Notes: generated from the letters alone by a model not told the origin. A stretch of 64,000 nt of DNA from Candidatus Sphingomonas excrementigallinarum (GCA_019112965.1 DXIH01000171.1:1-64000); one strand, 5' to 3'; shown: positions 1-8,190, counted from the first letter of the stretch. Translations and numbers: made by a program.

Positions 1-389
1 CGCCCCCGCCGCCGGCTCCCGAGGCCGTGCCGTGCTCGCCGGGTCCGTTCATCGTGTTCTTCGAGTGGAACAAGTCGGACATCACTCCGGAAGCAGCGTC
101 GATCCTCGACAACGCGATCACCCAGTACCAGAGCTGCGGCAATGCCCGCGTGATGGTTGCAGGCTTCACCGACACGTCGGGTACGCCGAAGTACAACATG
201 GGTCTGTCGCAGCGTCGTGCCGACGCGGTGAAGGCGTACATGACCTCGCACTCGATCCCCGATGGCTCGATCGCGACGGAAGCATTCGGCGAACAGCGCG
301 ACAAGCTGCGCGTTCAGACCGCCGACGGCGTCCGCGAGGTCCAGAACCGTCGCGTGGAAATCACCTACGGTCCGGGCGCTGGCCAGTAA
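1..389 (+). CDS. OmpA-family outer-membrane protein, C-terminal part (5' end outside window)
   Basis: The reading frame is open from the window edge, and the first visible residues are a proline-rich hinge (PPPPAPEAVP) of the kind that joins a beta-barrel to a periplasmic OmpA domain. The visible 120 or so residues form an OmpA C-terminal peptidoglycan-binding domain: FFEWNKSDIT near the start, then the TDTSGTPKYNMGLSQRRA block with the conserved Asp and Arg that contact diaminopimelate, then EVQNRRVEITY. The protein would anchor the outer membrane to the cell wall. The N-terminal barrel is not in the window, so the exact porin type is unknown. A strong intrinsic terminator follows 32 bases after the stop. 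Confidence 0.9.
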   Translation, partial: PPPPAPEAVPCSPGPFIVFFEWNKSDITPEAASILDNAITQYQSCGNARVMVAGFTDTSGTPKYNMGLSQRRADAVKAYMTSHSIPDGSIATEAFGEQRDKLRVQTADGVREVQNRRVEITYGPGAGQ

Positions 390-421
390 GCCACGCTCAG
401 CCAAGGCTGATTGCGAAAGAG

Positions 422-452
422 GGAGGTCGGCGAAAGCCGGCCTCCTTTTTTT
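422..452 (+). terminator. Intrinsic terminator after the OmpA-family gene
   Basis: A GC-rich hairpin with arms GGAGG-TCGGC and GCCGG-CCTCC closed by a GAAA loop is followed at once by seven T residues. This is a textbook rho-independent terminator for the gene ending at 389. Confidence 0.9.
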
Positions 453-779
453 ATGGTATCCGGCGGGGTCGGATTCTTTCGCCGGTTTTACGGCTCCCTG
501 CCGCAGGGGCGGGCCAGGCGGAGCTCAAGGCGGGCGGCGCAAACGCGCCCTCAAGGCGCCTTTCGGGATCATCGACACCAAGGCCGGATCGACATTCACA
601 TCATTCGTCCATTTGCAGGGGGAGGAATGTGAGGCATTCAGCCTGAACGGCGATCGGTCCTCAGTCGCTTACCCGGCAACGGATCGCTTTCGAGCACCCA
701 TGAAAGGCGATTCATCCTTTCTTTGTCTCTGCGCTTTATGGGCTGATCATTCCAACAGGAAAGCAGCAAGGGAACTGCC
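453..779. other. Intergenic region, no gene seen
   Basis: This stretch lies between the terminator and the PilZ gene. It holds one copy of a palindromic repeat (582-660) and the presumed PilZ promoter region. Open frames crossing it are not supported by any recognisable protein and run through the palindrome. A ribosome-binding site (AAGGGA) sits just before 780. Confidence 0.6.
582..660. repeat. Intergenic palindromic repeat, family A, copy 1
   Basis: An imperfect inverted repeat begins GGCCGGATCGACATTCAC and ends CCTGAACGGCGATCGGTCC, with a central TTGCAGGGGGAGGAATG. The same outer arms and centre recur at 5847-5923 and 51459-51652. This copy is the most diverged at the centre, where the usual CCTCCCC arm is CGTCCAT. 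Confidence 0.75.
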
Positions 780-1301
780 ATGGGGCGGTCGGGGCCGGGC
801 TACAAAAACCGCGAAGCGCGCCGACAGGTTCTGATCCCCTGTCGCATCAAGTCCGTCCGAGGCTGGGGCGATGCGTGCATCCACAATATCTCGTCCCGCG
901 GCATGATGATCGCCTGCGACGATCCGCTCGCACCGGGCGAGTATCTCGACCTGCGGCGCGGCAGCCAGGTGGTGATCGGACGTGTCGTATGGCGGCGCGA
1001 TCGCTTCTCGGGGGTTAGGACGCAGGACGTCATCAGCGCGGAGGCGATGGTCAACGAACCCCGTCTGGAGACCCGCCCAGCGGGCGCAGGTCGCGTCGAG
1101 GAGCGACGCGTATCACGCCAGAGCATGGCGGGGGAGATCGATGCCGCCCGTCGCATGGAGCGCAGCCGCTCGCTGTCGCAGGCGATGCAGTTCGGTGCGC
1201 TCGGCATTTTCGGACTGGTTGCCGCGGCCACGATCGCAACCCAGGTCGGCCATGTCCTCGCCGCGCCGACCGCCAGGCTTACCCAGGCCCTGTCACACTA
1301 A
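780..1301 (+). CDS. PilZ-domain protein with C-terminal membrane helix
   Basis: A 173-residue protein. Residues about 10-85 look like a PilZ cyclic-di-GMP-binding fold: a basic N-terminal EARRQ motif, then DACIHNISSRGMMI, which matches the conserved (D/N)xSxxG core. A hydrophobic helix near residues 137-158 (QFGALGIFGLVAAATIATQV) suggests tethering to the inner membrane. Such proteins link c-di-GMP to motility or envelope functions. The start has an AAGGGA ribosome-binding site seven bases upstream. It converges on ygfZ with only 13 bases between the stops. The partner and output are unknown. Confidence 0.85.
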   Translation: MGRSGPGYKNREARRQVLIPCRIKSVRGWGDACIHNISSRGMMIACDDPLAPGEYLDLRRGSQVVIGRVVWRRDRFSGVRTQDVISAEAMVNEPRLETRPAGAGRVEERRVSRQSMAGEIDAARRMERSRSLSQAMQFGALGIFGLVAAATIATQVGHVLAAPTARLTQALSH

Positions 1302-1314
1302 CCCGCTCAGGCGC

Positions 1315-2076
1315 TCAGTCCTGATCCGCCAGCAACGCCGCCGTCAGCCAATCGGGACGGATTGCATCACCCAACGATTCCACCCGGCGATGTTCGACCA
1401 TCAGACCCAGTTCGGGATAGGTTGCGCGGGTCCGGTCACCCGCCTCGCCTAGCGGTGCCACGACCAGCCGCCGGTTGACCTTGGAGCGGTGGTGCATCCG
1501 CGCGGTATTTTCCTGGCCGACATAGCAGCCCTTGGTGAAGCTGACGCCGTTCAGTTCGCGGGCATTGCACTCCAGCCAGAGCGTCTCGCCCGATCCCAAC
1601 TCGGCCACGCCCTCGGTCACGCCCAGCGACAGGCGGTGCGCGGTCCACCCGCTGGCCGCGTCACCCGCCGGGGCCAGCCAGCGATGGCCGAGTTCGGGCA
1701 GGCGCGGATCCCTGGGGCGTCCCTCGGCATCCGGGCTCCAGTGAACGGCCAATCCCTCGACGGGCTCGATCGTGATGGCCCGGCGCAGGCGGTACATGGC
1801 CAGCCGCCGGGCCAGCGCCTCGGCCTGCGGCGCTTCCGCATCGACCAGCACCGCATCGCCCTCGGCCCAGAGAAAGAAGTCAAACAGCGCCTTTCCCTGC
1901 GGCGTCAACAGCGCGGCCCAGCGCGGGGCATCCGGCGTCAGTCCCACGACATCCTGCGTCACCAGCCCCTGGAGGAACCCCCGCGCATCCTCGCCCGCGA
2001 CCCGGATCAGGCGACGATCGGCCAGCGTGGTTGCGGTCGTGACGGTGGAGGCGGACGTCGGGGTGGCATCGGTCAT
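1315..2076 (-). CDS. ygfZ: YgfZ/GcvT-like folate-binding protein (Fe-S cluster maturation)
   Basis: A 253-residue protein of the CAF17/YgfZ branch of the GcvT superfamily, which in other bacteria uses tetrahydrofolate to support repair or assembly of certain iron-sulphur enzymes. The diagnostic YgfZ signature with its conserved Cys is present (KGCYVGQENTAR, about residues 183-194). The N-terminal LIRVAGEDARGFLQGLVTQDV is the family's usual opening. Length is somewhat shorter than E. coli YgfZ (326) but typical of alphaproteobacterial members. It is divergent from pyrC with 47 bases between the starts, so the two genes share a promoter region. Confidence 0.9.
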   Translation of the reverse strand: MTDATPTSASTVTTATTLADRRLIRVAGEDARGFLQGLVTQDVVGLTPDAPRWAALLTPQGKALFDFFLWAEGDAVLVDAEAPQAEALARRLAMYRLRRAITIEPVEGLAVHWSPDAEGRPRDPRLPELGHRWLAPAGDAASGWTAHRLSLGVTEGVAELGSGETLWLECNARELNGVSFTKGCYVGQENTARMHHRSKVNRRLVVAPLGEAGDRTRATYPELGLMVEHRRVESLGDAIRPDWLTAALLADQD

Positions 2077-2123
2077 GGCCGCAAGGTAGGAAGGCGCGAC
2101 CCTATGCGAAAGGCCCGTTTGCC

Positions 2124-3443
2124 ATGACCTTCGATCTGCTTCTCTCCGGCGGCACCGTCCACACCCCCGGCGGCCCCGTTCGCGCCGATGTCGGGGTGCG
2201 CGACGGCCGGATCGTGGAAATCGGCGCGCGCGGCGATGCGGGGCGGGTGATCGACTGCACCGGGCTCGACATCCTGCCCGGCGTGATCGACAGCCAGGTG
2301 CACTTCCGCGAGCCCGGCCTGATGCACAAGGAAGACCTGGCCAGCGGCAGCCGCGCGGCGGTGATGGGCGGCGTGACCGCCGTCTTCGAGATGCCCAACA
2401 CCAAGCCGAACACCGATTCGGCCGACGCGATCACCGACAAGCTGACCCGCGCCAAGACCATGTTCTGCGACCACGCCTTCTATGTCGGCGCGACCAACCA
2501 CAATGCCCGCGACCTGGCCGAGCTGGAGCGGATGCCGGGGACGGCGGGCGTGAAGATCTTCATGGGCGCCTCGACCGGCGACCTGCTGGTATCGGAGGAT
2601 GCGCGGCTGGCCGAGGTGCTCGCCTCGGGGCATCGCCGCGTCGCCATCCATGCCGAGGACGAGGACCGGATGAATGCGCGCGCGGACGAGCGGATCGAGG
2701 GCGATCCGGCCTCGCACCCGGTCTGGCGCGACGATGAAAGCGCGCTGCTCGCCACCCGCCGCATCCTGCGCCTGGCGCGCGAGGCGAACCGCCGTATCCA
2801 CATCCTGCATGTCACCACGCCCGCCGAGCTGGAATATATCGCGCAGCACAAGGACATCGCGACCTGCGAGGTCACGCCACAGCATCTGACGCTGGCGGGC
2901 GAGGAAGCCTATCCGCGCCTCGGCACGCTGGCGCAGATGAACCCGCCCATCCGGTCGGGCGCGCATCGCGACGGCCTGTGGCACTGGCTGAACCAGGGCG
3001 TGCCCGACGTCATCGGCTCGGACCATGCGCCGCACACGCTGGAGGAAAAGGCCAAGCCCTATCCGGGCAGCCCCAGCGGGATGCCGGGCGTGCAGACCTT
3101 GCTGCCGCTGCTGCTCGACCATGCGGCGAATGGTCGCCTGTCGCTCCAGCGCGTGATCGAGCTGACCAGTGCGGGCGCACAGCGCATCTTCGGCATCGTC
3201 GGCAAGGGGCGGATCGCGGCGGGCTATGACGCCGATTTCACCATCGTCGACCTGAAGAAGCGCTGGACCATCGAGGACCAGTGGCTCCAGTCGAAGTGCG
3301 GCTGGTCGCCCTTTACCGGCATGGAACTGACCGGCAAGCCGATCGGCACCATCGTGCGCGGGCAGGTGGCGATGTGGGAAGACCAGCTCGCCGATGCGCC
3401 GACCGGCCGGCCGATCCGCTTCGAGGCGGTCGACTTCGGATGA
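2124..3443 (+). CDS. pyrC: Dihydroorotase
   Basis: A 439-residue cytosolic amidohydrolase that closes carbamoyl-aspartate to dihydroorotate in pyrimidine synthesis. Metal-binding motifs of class I (COG0044) dihydroorotases are visible: DSQVHFREPG near residue 58, KIFMGASTGDLLV, a pair of metal-binding His residues (AIHAEDED and HILHVTTPAELE), and IGSDHAPHTLEEK with the catalytic Asp. The allantoinase branch of the family is the main alternative; the FREPG opening and housekeeping context favour dihydroorotase. The stop overlaps the start of the next gene (ATGA), indicating translational coupling. Confidence 0.93.
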   Translation: MTFDLLLSGGTVHTPGGPVRADVGVRDGRIVEIGARGDAGRVIDCTGLDILPGVIDSQVHFREPGLMHKEDLASGSRAAVMGGVTAVFEMPNTKPNTDSADAITDKLTRAKTMFCDHAFYVGATNHNARDLAELERMPGTAGVKIFMGASTGDLLVSEDARLAEVLASGHRRVAIHAEDEDRMNARADERIEGDPASHPVWRDDESALLATRRILRLAREANRRIHILHVTTPAELEYIAQHKDIATCEVTPQHLTLAGEEAYPRLGTLAQMNPPIRSGAHRDGLWHWLNQGVPDVIGSDHAPHTLEEKAKPYPGSPSGMPGVQTLLPLLLDHAANGRLSLQRVIELTSAGAQRIFGIVGKGRIAAGYDADFTIVDLKKRWTIEDQWLQSKCGWSPFTGMELTGKPIGTIVRGQVAMWEDQLADAPTGRPIRFEAVDFG

Positions 3444-3841
3444 GCGAAAGCCGGTGGGTGCGGGATATCCGGGTCTATTGCCCGGTCGCTCCCGCCACGC
3501 TCGCGGCGATGACCGCGGGGCGGGCTGCGGCAGTGGAAGACGACCCCACTGCCGCCGCACTGCTGGCCATCCTGCGCACCCCGCCGCTCGGCGATTTTGG
3601 GCGGTATCGCGAAGTGGTCGAACTCGCGCTCGGCTATGAGGGGTTTCGGCCGGGCGAGGGAGCAGTGCCGACGCTGGGCGCGGTCGGGCAGTCGAGTTGG
3701 TCGCCGACCGTCATCCTGACCGCGATTTATGATGCGGAGGCGGATGTTTCCGCTCTCACGGACACCCTGCTCGCCGCACACCCTTGGGATGTGCCGGTGA
3801 TCGCTCTTAGCGAGCCATATCAGTTGCTCGTGCGGAGATAG
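3440..3841 (+). CDS. CutA-like small protein
   Basis: A 133-residue soluble protein whose ATG overlaps the pyrC stop codon. The C-terminal half resembles the CutA1 / NIF3-insert ferredoxin-like fold: a beta strand SPTVILTAIYDAE, a helix, then LLAAHPWDVPVIAL, which parallels the HPYEVPEI signature of CutA. The N-terminal part (CPVAPATLAAM and LALGYEGFRPGEG) is not a CutA feature I recognise. Trimerisation and metal binding are known for CutA1 but cannot be inferred here. Coupling to pyrC suggests co-expression rather than a role in pyrimidine synthesis. Confidence 0.6.
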   Translation: MSESRWVRDIRVYCPVAPATLAAMTAGRAAAVEDDPTAAALLAILRTPPLGDFGRYREVVELALGYEGFRPGEGAVPTLGAVGQSSWSPTVILTAIYDAEADVSALTDTLLAAHPWDVPVIALSEPYQLLVRR

Positions 3842-3852
3842 GGCGAGGCGTG

Positions 3853-3941
3853 GGCTTCGACTTCGCTCAGCCTGAACGGCTGTTGTAAAGGCCCCGCCTC
3901 TCTATCCCGACCTCCGTTCAGCCTGAGCGAAGTCGAAGGCC
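3853..3941. repeat. Intergenic inverted repeat, family D (CTTCGACTTCGCTCAG arms)
   Basis: Two arms of about 27 bases, GGCTTCGACTTCGCTCAGCC... at 3853-3879 and its near-perfect reverse complement ending ...GAGCGAAGTCGAAGGCC at 3914-3941, enclose a 34-base loop. It lies between convergent genes (stops at 3841 and 3991) and could serve as a two-way terminator. The arm sequence is of a type I recall as widespread in sphingomonad and related genomes. Confidence 0.8.
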
Positions 3942-3990
3942 AAGGGAATAAGAGTTGGGGGCCAAGGGAAACCTCGGCCCTCAATCCCCA

Positions 3991-4743
3991 TCAGAACGGC
4001 AACCACCGCGCCTTATGCGTGAAGTTCATATACCCAACGTTGACGCCCGCGCGCCAACCGACGCCCAGCCGCACCGGGATCAGCACGACATTGCCGCGCC
4101 GCAAATAGGTCGCGGCGAACCCGCCGACGAAATAGAGCCGCCCCTCGGCCGCCGGGAAGCGGTGGAACAGTTCCTCGGTGTCGTAGAGATTATAGACCAG
4201 CACGAACACCTTGTTCGCATCGCCACCGATGTCGAAGCCCAGCGACGGCCCGGTCCAATAGACCGGCATCTGCCCCTCGACCTTGTGGGTCATCACGCCC
4301 GAGCCATAGCGCAGGCCGACGACGAACGCGCCCGACGCCTCGCGCCCGGCGATATAGGCATTGGGGCGGCCCTGCTCGCGCAGGATGCGTTCGATGATAC
4401 CCGCCAGACCCTCGGCCCCCTTGCCGAATACGCCTTCGCCGGCCGCCATCAGGTCGTCACGCTCGAAGGTGTCGGCGGCCTGGGTGGTCTGCGTCGCGCG
4501 CGAATCGGGCGTGGCGGGCGTGGTCGTGACGGGCGGTTGCTGCGCGGGCGGGGTCGACTGTACGGGCGGGCTATAGTCCTGCGGCGGCGCGCTCTGCCGG
4601 GGCGCGGGCCGTGAGGGCTGGGTGCCGAGGTCGCTGTCGATCCCCTGATTGGGGTCGATCGTGCGGACCTGCGCCGCGATGGGCGCGGCGGCGACCATGG
4701 CAAGGCCGCCCAGCAGGGACAGACCGATACAGACGATACGCAT
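3991..4743 (-). CDS. eipA: EipA-family (DUF1134) periplasmic envelope-integrity protein
   Basis: A 250-residue exported protein. Residues 1-24 form a signal peptide ending APIAAQ. Residues about 30-85 are a low-complexity Pro/Gln/Thr linker. The remainder is the DUF1134 domain: GLAGIIERILREQGRPNAYI, GLRYGSGVMTHKVEG, the SLGFDIGGDANKVFVLVYNL core, and GWRAGVNVGYMNFT near the end. EipA is a small periplasmic beta-barrel needed for envelope stress resistance in Brucella and conserved in Caulobacter. The gene is monocistronic here, upstream of the tRNA-Ser and oriented away from it. Confidence 0.88.
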   Translation of the reverse strand: MRIVCIGLSLLGGLAMVAAAPIAAQVRTIDPNQGIDSDLGTQPSRPAPRQSAPPQDYSPPVQSTPPAQQPPVTTTPATPDSRATQTTQAADTFERDDLMAAGEGVFGKGAEGLAGIIERILREQGRPNAYIAGREASGAFVVGLRYGSGVMTHKVEGQMPVYWTGPSLGFDIGGDANKVFVLVYNLYDTEELFHRFPAAEGRLYFVGGFAATYLRRGNVVLIPVRLGVGWRAGVNVGYMNFTHKARWLPF

Positions 4744-4908
4744 GACTTTCCAACTCCCCCGGCGAACCGATTGGCCACGTTAACCAGTCCGCAGCTTGCG
4801 GCGCAATGAATGACGAAAAGCGGACTAGTCGATTTTCCTGACAAAATCCCGCCAAGACCCGGTTGATTGCCTCCACCGGCCCCGCTATAGCCGCACTTCG
4901 CCGCAGCC

Positions 4909-4998
4909 GGAGACGTGGGTGAGTGGCTGAAACCAACGCTTTGCTAAAGCGTCGTACGGGAAACCGTACCGAGGGTTCGAATCCCTCCGTCTCCGCCA
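4909..4998 (+). tRNA. tRNA-Ser, anticodon GCT (with encoded CCA)
   Basis: The acceptor arm GGAGACG pairs with CGTCTCC, followed by discriminator G and an encoded CCA. The anticodon stem ACGCT/AGCGT encloses loop TTGCTAA, giving anticodon GCT (serine AGC/AGT). A long variable arm (TACGG/CCGTA with loop GAAA) confirms the class II serine type, and the T-arm carries GGTTCGAATCC. The 3' flank has no obvious integrase or duplicated tRNA end. Confidence 0.97.
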
Positions 4999-5335
4999 TA
5001 TTTTGCGCGCAAATTCATGCTCATTTCTGATTTGGGTCTCCGCGGCTGAGCCCGGTTGCTGACGAAGTATGCGTGTTACGGCTCGTGCCTGGACCGACGC
5101 TTTCAGTTGCACCCGACGCGCACGTTCATTCGATTCGGTCGCACAACATTGAGCCCATCTTGGCGCGTTTTGCCCGTGTCGAGCGTCCGCTGGGCGCCGC
5201 TCGATTGCGCGACAATCCCCTGAGGCAGCGGTAATCTCCAACGCCGTTGATCGAACGTCATCGTGCGTCTGTTTGGCGGTGGCTTGGCGAAGCGCATCAT
5301 GCAGTCCCGGCGAGGCGGCGGATGGTCATTAGAAT
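4999..5335. other. Intergenic region downstream of tRNA-Ser, nothing recognised
   Basis: About 340 bases without a credible gene. Short open frames on both strands encode no motif I can name and lack ribosome-binding sites. No T-tract hairpin immediately follows the tRNA. Confidence 0.5.
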
Positions 5336-5412
5336 ATGATGACATAAGACGTACTTACTCCCCTCGCGTGAAGGGGAGGGCTCGCCCCGGTTCAACGTAA
5401 TATCATCACGAT
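5336..5412. repeat. Intergenic palindromic repeat, family C, short copy
   Basis: The copy starts ATGATGACATAAGACG and ends GTAATATCATCACGAT, inverted ends matching the larger family C elements at 51296-51458 and 59625-59786. The centre is reduced to one diverged palindrome (CTCCCCTCGCGTGAAGGGGAG) in place of the usual two CCTCCCCTTCAGGGGAGG units. Confidence 0.65.
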
Positions 5413-5418
5413 ATAAGC

Positions 5419-5846
5419 GACGGGTTGTTCTGGTGGCGGCACTATTGGCATCGGACTTTGCGCCGACGGTAACGCTTTTCACGCCCGACATCGCTTTGCC
5501 AGGAACGTTTGCGGCCTTGGTGGACGTCTTTCGGCAGCCGCCGAGGCCGCAACCTTCCTCGCACGGTCGACCGACACCCGGCTAGCCTTCGCCCAGCTTC
5601 GCGAGGCGCGCGCCAGTCGGCGGAGTGTCTTTGTCCGGGCTTTGCCCAGTGGAACGGTCAACGCGAACGCGACCCGCCAATATACCACCCGGTTGGCCAG
5701 CATTATTCCCGCGATCGACCTGGGCGGCACGTTGTCGATCGGGGAGGCGGCGGCGGTATCGCGGATTTGTTCGGCCGCCTGTCGGCCAGGCGTGCCGAAG
5801 CACGGGCGCAGTTTGCCGGGGCGTACCGGGACTATGCAGCCGAACA
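5419..5846 (+). pseudogene. Decayed gene of unknown function, frameshifted
   Basis: Three consecutive pieces of plausible coding sequence lie in different frames: RRVVLVAALLASDFAPTVTL plus FTPDIALPGTFAALVDVF (5419-5515 or so), then a piece containing FLARSTDTRLAFAQLREARA and NATRQYTTRLASIIPAIDLG in frame 2 (about 5520-5770), then ADLFGRLSARRAEARAQFAG in frame 1 (about 5763-5845). Joined, they would give a helix-rich protein of about 140 residues with a hydrophobic N-terminus. No start codon with a ribosome-binding site is evident, and the 3' end runs into a repeat. I do not recognise the family. The alternative is that these are chance frames. Confidence 0.4.
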
Positions 5847-5923
5847 GGCCGGATCGACATCCACGTCATTCCTCCCCTTGCAGGGGAGGAATGTGTCGTA
5901 TTTCGCCTGAATGTCGATCGGCC
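5847..5923. repeat. Intergenic palindromic repeat, family A, copy 2
   Basis: A 77-base imperfect palindrome: left arm GGCCGGATCGACATCCACG, centre CATTCCTCCCC-TTGC-AGGGGAGGAATG (a perfect 11-base stem), right arm CCTGAATGTCGATCGGCC. It lies 13 bases past the stop of the small secreted protein gene on the minus strand and could act in 3' end formation. Confidence 0.8.
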
Positions 5924-5936
5924 TTAGGTCAAAGGC

Positions 5937-6260
5937 TTACTTGGCGCCCTTGGCCGGGATCTTGGCGAACTCGGCGTCGAGGTTGGCCAGGACCTTGTCG
6001 GTGATCGTGTCGGGCGAATATTGCTGGATGTCCTTCAGGGTCATGCCGCGTGCCATGTCGATCTGGTCGTTGGTGGTCATGCCGGGGATATTCTTTTCGA
6101 TCAGCGCCTTGGCCGCCGGATCGTCGAGCAGGGTGCCGATTTCGGTCGACGACGTGCTGTAATGCGCCGCCTTGGCGGTGGTCGCGGCGGGGGCTGCGGT
6201 CTGCGCCTGGGCGCCTGCGGCACAGGCGATGACGGCGAAGGCCGTAAGAAGTGTACGCAT
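5937..6260 (-). CDS. Small secreted protein of unknown function, paralogue 1
   Basis: A 107-residue protein. The start at 6260 is preferred over the upstream ATG because a GAGAGGA ribosome-binding site precedes it and the protein then opens with a clean signal peptide (MRTLLTAFAVIACAAGAQAQ). The mature part carries HYSTSSTEIGTLLDDPAAKA, then PGM, ARGMTLKDIQQYSPDTITDK and VLANLDAEFAKIPA. A second copy with the same architecture lies at 31503-31814, and the two genes share a near-identical promoter. I recall similar domains next to or inside exported esterases and peptidases of sphingomonads, but no function is established to my knowledge. Confidence 0.85.
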   Translation of the reverse strand: MRTLLTAFAVIACAAGAQAQTAAPAATTAKAAHYSTSSTEIGTLLDDPAAKALIEKNIPGMTTNDQIDMARGMTLKDIQQYSPDTITDKVLANLDAEFAKIPAKGAK

Positions 6261-6294
6261 GCTATATCCTCTCCATACCGAACGTAACCCAAGC

Positions 6295-6323
6295 AATATC
6301 GCACGGTTGCGTACGTATTTCAA
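6295..6323 (-). promoter_or_regulatory. Promoter of small secreted protein 1 with conserved spacer motif
   Basis: On the minus strand a -35-like TTGAAA and a -10-like GATATT are separated by exactly 17 bases. The spacer TACGTACGCAACCGTGC matches that of the paralogue's promoter at 31843-31871 (AACGTACGATACCGTGC). The shared CGTACGnnACCGTGC forms an imperfect dyad (GTACG-N4-CGTGC) and may be a repressor operator. Confidence 0.55.
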
Positions 6324-6324
6324 G

Positions 6325-6972
6325 CTACCATGCCGAACGGCCAGCCATGAACAGAGCGACGAGGTGCTCGGCGAACGCTTCCGTTTCTTCGCGACTGACG
6401 GCCCGGAAGCTCGCCTGTTGCAGATGCCAGCCGGTGATGGCGGACACGAAGGTCAGCGCCGTCTCCGCCGGGCGCTTGGGGGCCACGCCGTCGCGCTCCC
6501 CCGCTTCGGTCATGTCGCGGGCGATGAGGTCCACGATCAACTGGGTGCCATGCCGGTGCATCGCGCTGCCCAGTTCCGGGAAGCGATTTCCGTTGGCCAG
6601 CAGCAACCGCTGAAAGGCCTGTACCTCGCTGTTGTGCAGGCTTCCCGCGATGATGTGGCCATGGTGGCGCAGGCGCTGGGCGATGTCGTCGGTCAGCTCG
6701 TGGTCATGCTCGGCGGCCTCGGCGGACCAGCGCTCGACGCTGTCCTTGACGACGGCGGTCAGCAGCGCCTCCTTCGACGGATACCGGGTGTAGAGCGTCC
6801 CCTTGGAGATGCCGAGCTTGAGCGCGACGGTTTCCATGGCCGTCGCGTCATAGCCGTTCTCGATGAACATCTCGCGCGCGCAGTCCACGATCGCCTTTTC
6901 GATGGCGGCGGTCTGCTTGGCGGTGGGACGCCCGCGGCGGGGGGCAAAGGTCTGCGCGGCTGACTTGGGCAT
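6325..6972 (-). CDS. TetR/AcrR-family transcriptional regulator
   Basis: A 215-residue DNA-binding protein. Residues about 18-65 are the TetR helix-turn-helix, with ENGYDATAMETVALKLGISK followed by GTLYTRYPSKEALL, the recognition helix and its exit. The C-terminal two thirds is a variable helical ligand-binding domain ending in a TetR_C-like QASFRAVSREETEAFAEHL. It lies 41 bases after the lactate dehydrogenase gene in the same direction, so it may be read through from the rhamnose arm. It also sits next to the operator-like promoter at 6295-6323, a candidate target. The ligand is unknown. Confidence 0.9.
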   Translation of the reverse strand: MPKSAAQTFAPRRGRPTAKQTAAIEKAIVDCAREMFIENGYDATAMETVALKLGISKGTLYTRYPSKEALLTAVVKDSVERWSAEAAEHDHELTDDIAQRLRHHGHIIAGSLHNSEVQAFQRLLLANGNRFPELGSAMHRHGTQLIVDLIARDMTEAGERDGVAPKRPAETALTFVSAITGWHLQQASFRAVSREETEAFAEHLVALFMAGRSAW

Positions 6973-7013
6973 GGGGGCTGCTTAGGGCATCCGACGCGGC
7001 GTATAAAGCGCGG

Positions 7014-8159
7014 TCAGGCCACGAGCGCGCTGCGATCGATATCGGCGATCCGCGTCTTGCCGGTCAGCGCCATGGCGACGCGCATCTCCGCCTCGACCAG
7101 CTTCAGCATGTGACGAACCCCCGCCTCGCCGCCGCCGCCCAGCGCATAGACCCATGCGCGGCCGAGCAGCACGCCGCGTGCGCCCAGCGCCAGCATGCGG
7201 ACCACGTCCAGCCCGGAACGCACGCCGCCGTCCGCCAGGACGGTCAGTCGCTCGCCCACCGCCTGCGCGATCACGGGCAGGGCCTGCGCGGTCGAGGGGA
7301 CGCCGTCCAGCTGCCGGCCGCCATGGTTCGACACGACGATGCCGTCCGCGCCCAGATCGGCGGCGGCGCGCGCATCCTCCACGTCCAATATGCCCTTGAT
7401 GACCAGCGGGCCGTCCCAGCTCTCGCGGATGAAGTCCAGGTCGCGCCAGCTGACGGTCGGATCGAAGTTGTTGCGCATCCAGGCGAAGAAATCCTCCAGC
7501 CCGGTATTCTTGCCGAGCACGGGGGCGACATTGCCCAGCTGGTGGGGGCGGCCATGGATACCGACGTCCCAGGCCCAGCGGGGATGGGTGACGCCCTGCC
7601 ACATGCGGCGCAGCCCGCCCATCACGCCCGATGCCCCGGCAAGGCCCGAATGATAGTCGCGATAACGCGATCCGGGCACCGGCATGTCGACGGTGAAGAC
7701 CAGGGTCGAGCAGCCCGCGCTGCGCGCCTGCGCCATCAGGTCGCGCATGAAGCCGCGATCGCGGATCATGTAGAGCTGGAACCACAGCGGGTCGCTGACG
7801 GCCCGGCTGACCTCGGGCAGGGGGCAGGCGGACACGGTCGATAGGCAGAAGGGGATGCCCGACGCCTCCGCCGCGCGCGCCGCCTGCACCTCGCCCCGGC
7901 GGGCGTTCATCCCCGCCAGGCCGACCGGCGCCAGCGCGACTGGCATGGCGAGCGTCCGACCGAACAGTTCGGTCGTCAGGTCCAGCGTCGAGACGTCGGT
8001 CAGGATCCGCTGGCGCAGCGCGATCGCCTCCAGATCGGCGACGTTGCGCTTCAGCGTCACCTCGGCATAGCTGCCGCCGTCGATATATTCGAACAGGAAC
8101 GGCGGCAGGCGGCGGCGGGCGAGCTCGCGATAGTCGAGCGCGGAGGCGGCCTTTCTCAT
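7014..8159 (-). CDS. lldD: FMN-dependent alpha-hydroxy-acid dehydrogenase, probable L-lactate dehydrogenase
   Basis: A 381-residue TIM-barrel flavoenzyme of the lactate dehydrogenase/glycolate oxidase family. Family landmarks are [17 protein letters not shown] near the N-terminus, the [13 protein letters not shown]-binding strand, [24 protein letters not shown], the lysine strand VIKGIL, the catalytic HGGRQLD and the [18 protein letters not shown] phosphate loop. Its place next to L-rhamnose catabolic genes makes sense because the diketo-hydrolase pathway yields L-lactate, which this enzyme would oxidise to pyruvate, passing electrons to the respiratory chain. It is 31 bases downstream of the rhamnose dehydrogenase gene in the same operon. 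Confidence 0.88.
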   Translation of the reverse strand: MRKAASALDYRELARRRLPPFLFEYIDGGSYAEVTLKRNVADLEAIALRQRILTDVSTLDLTTELFGRTLAMPVALAPVGLAGMNARRGEVQAARAAEASGIPFCLSTVSACPLPEVSRAVSDPLWFQLYMIRDRGFMRDLMAQARSAGCSTLVFTVDMPVPGSRYRDYHSGLAGASGVMGGLRRMWQGVTHPRWAWDVGIHGRPHQLGNVAPVLGKNTGLEDFFAWMRNNFDPTVSWRDLDFIRESWDGPLVIKGILDVEDARAAADLGADGIVVSNHGGRQLDGVPSTAQALPVIAQAVGERLTVLADGGVRSGLDVVRMLALGARGVLLGRAWVYALGGGGEAGVRHMLKLVEAEMRVAMALTGKTRIADIDRSALVA

Positions 8160-8190
8160 GGCAACATCTTTCCGAAACCGGGGTGGTCGA

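Noticed and set aside
4900..5340. Integration site or genomic island at tRNA-Ser
   Set aside because: No integrase, no duplicated tRNA 3' end and no compositional break were seen nearby, so an att site cannot be supported.
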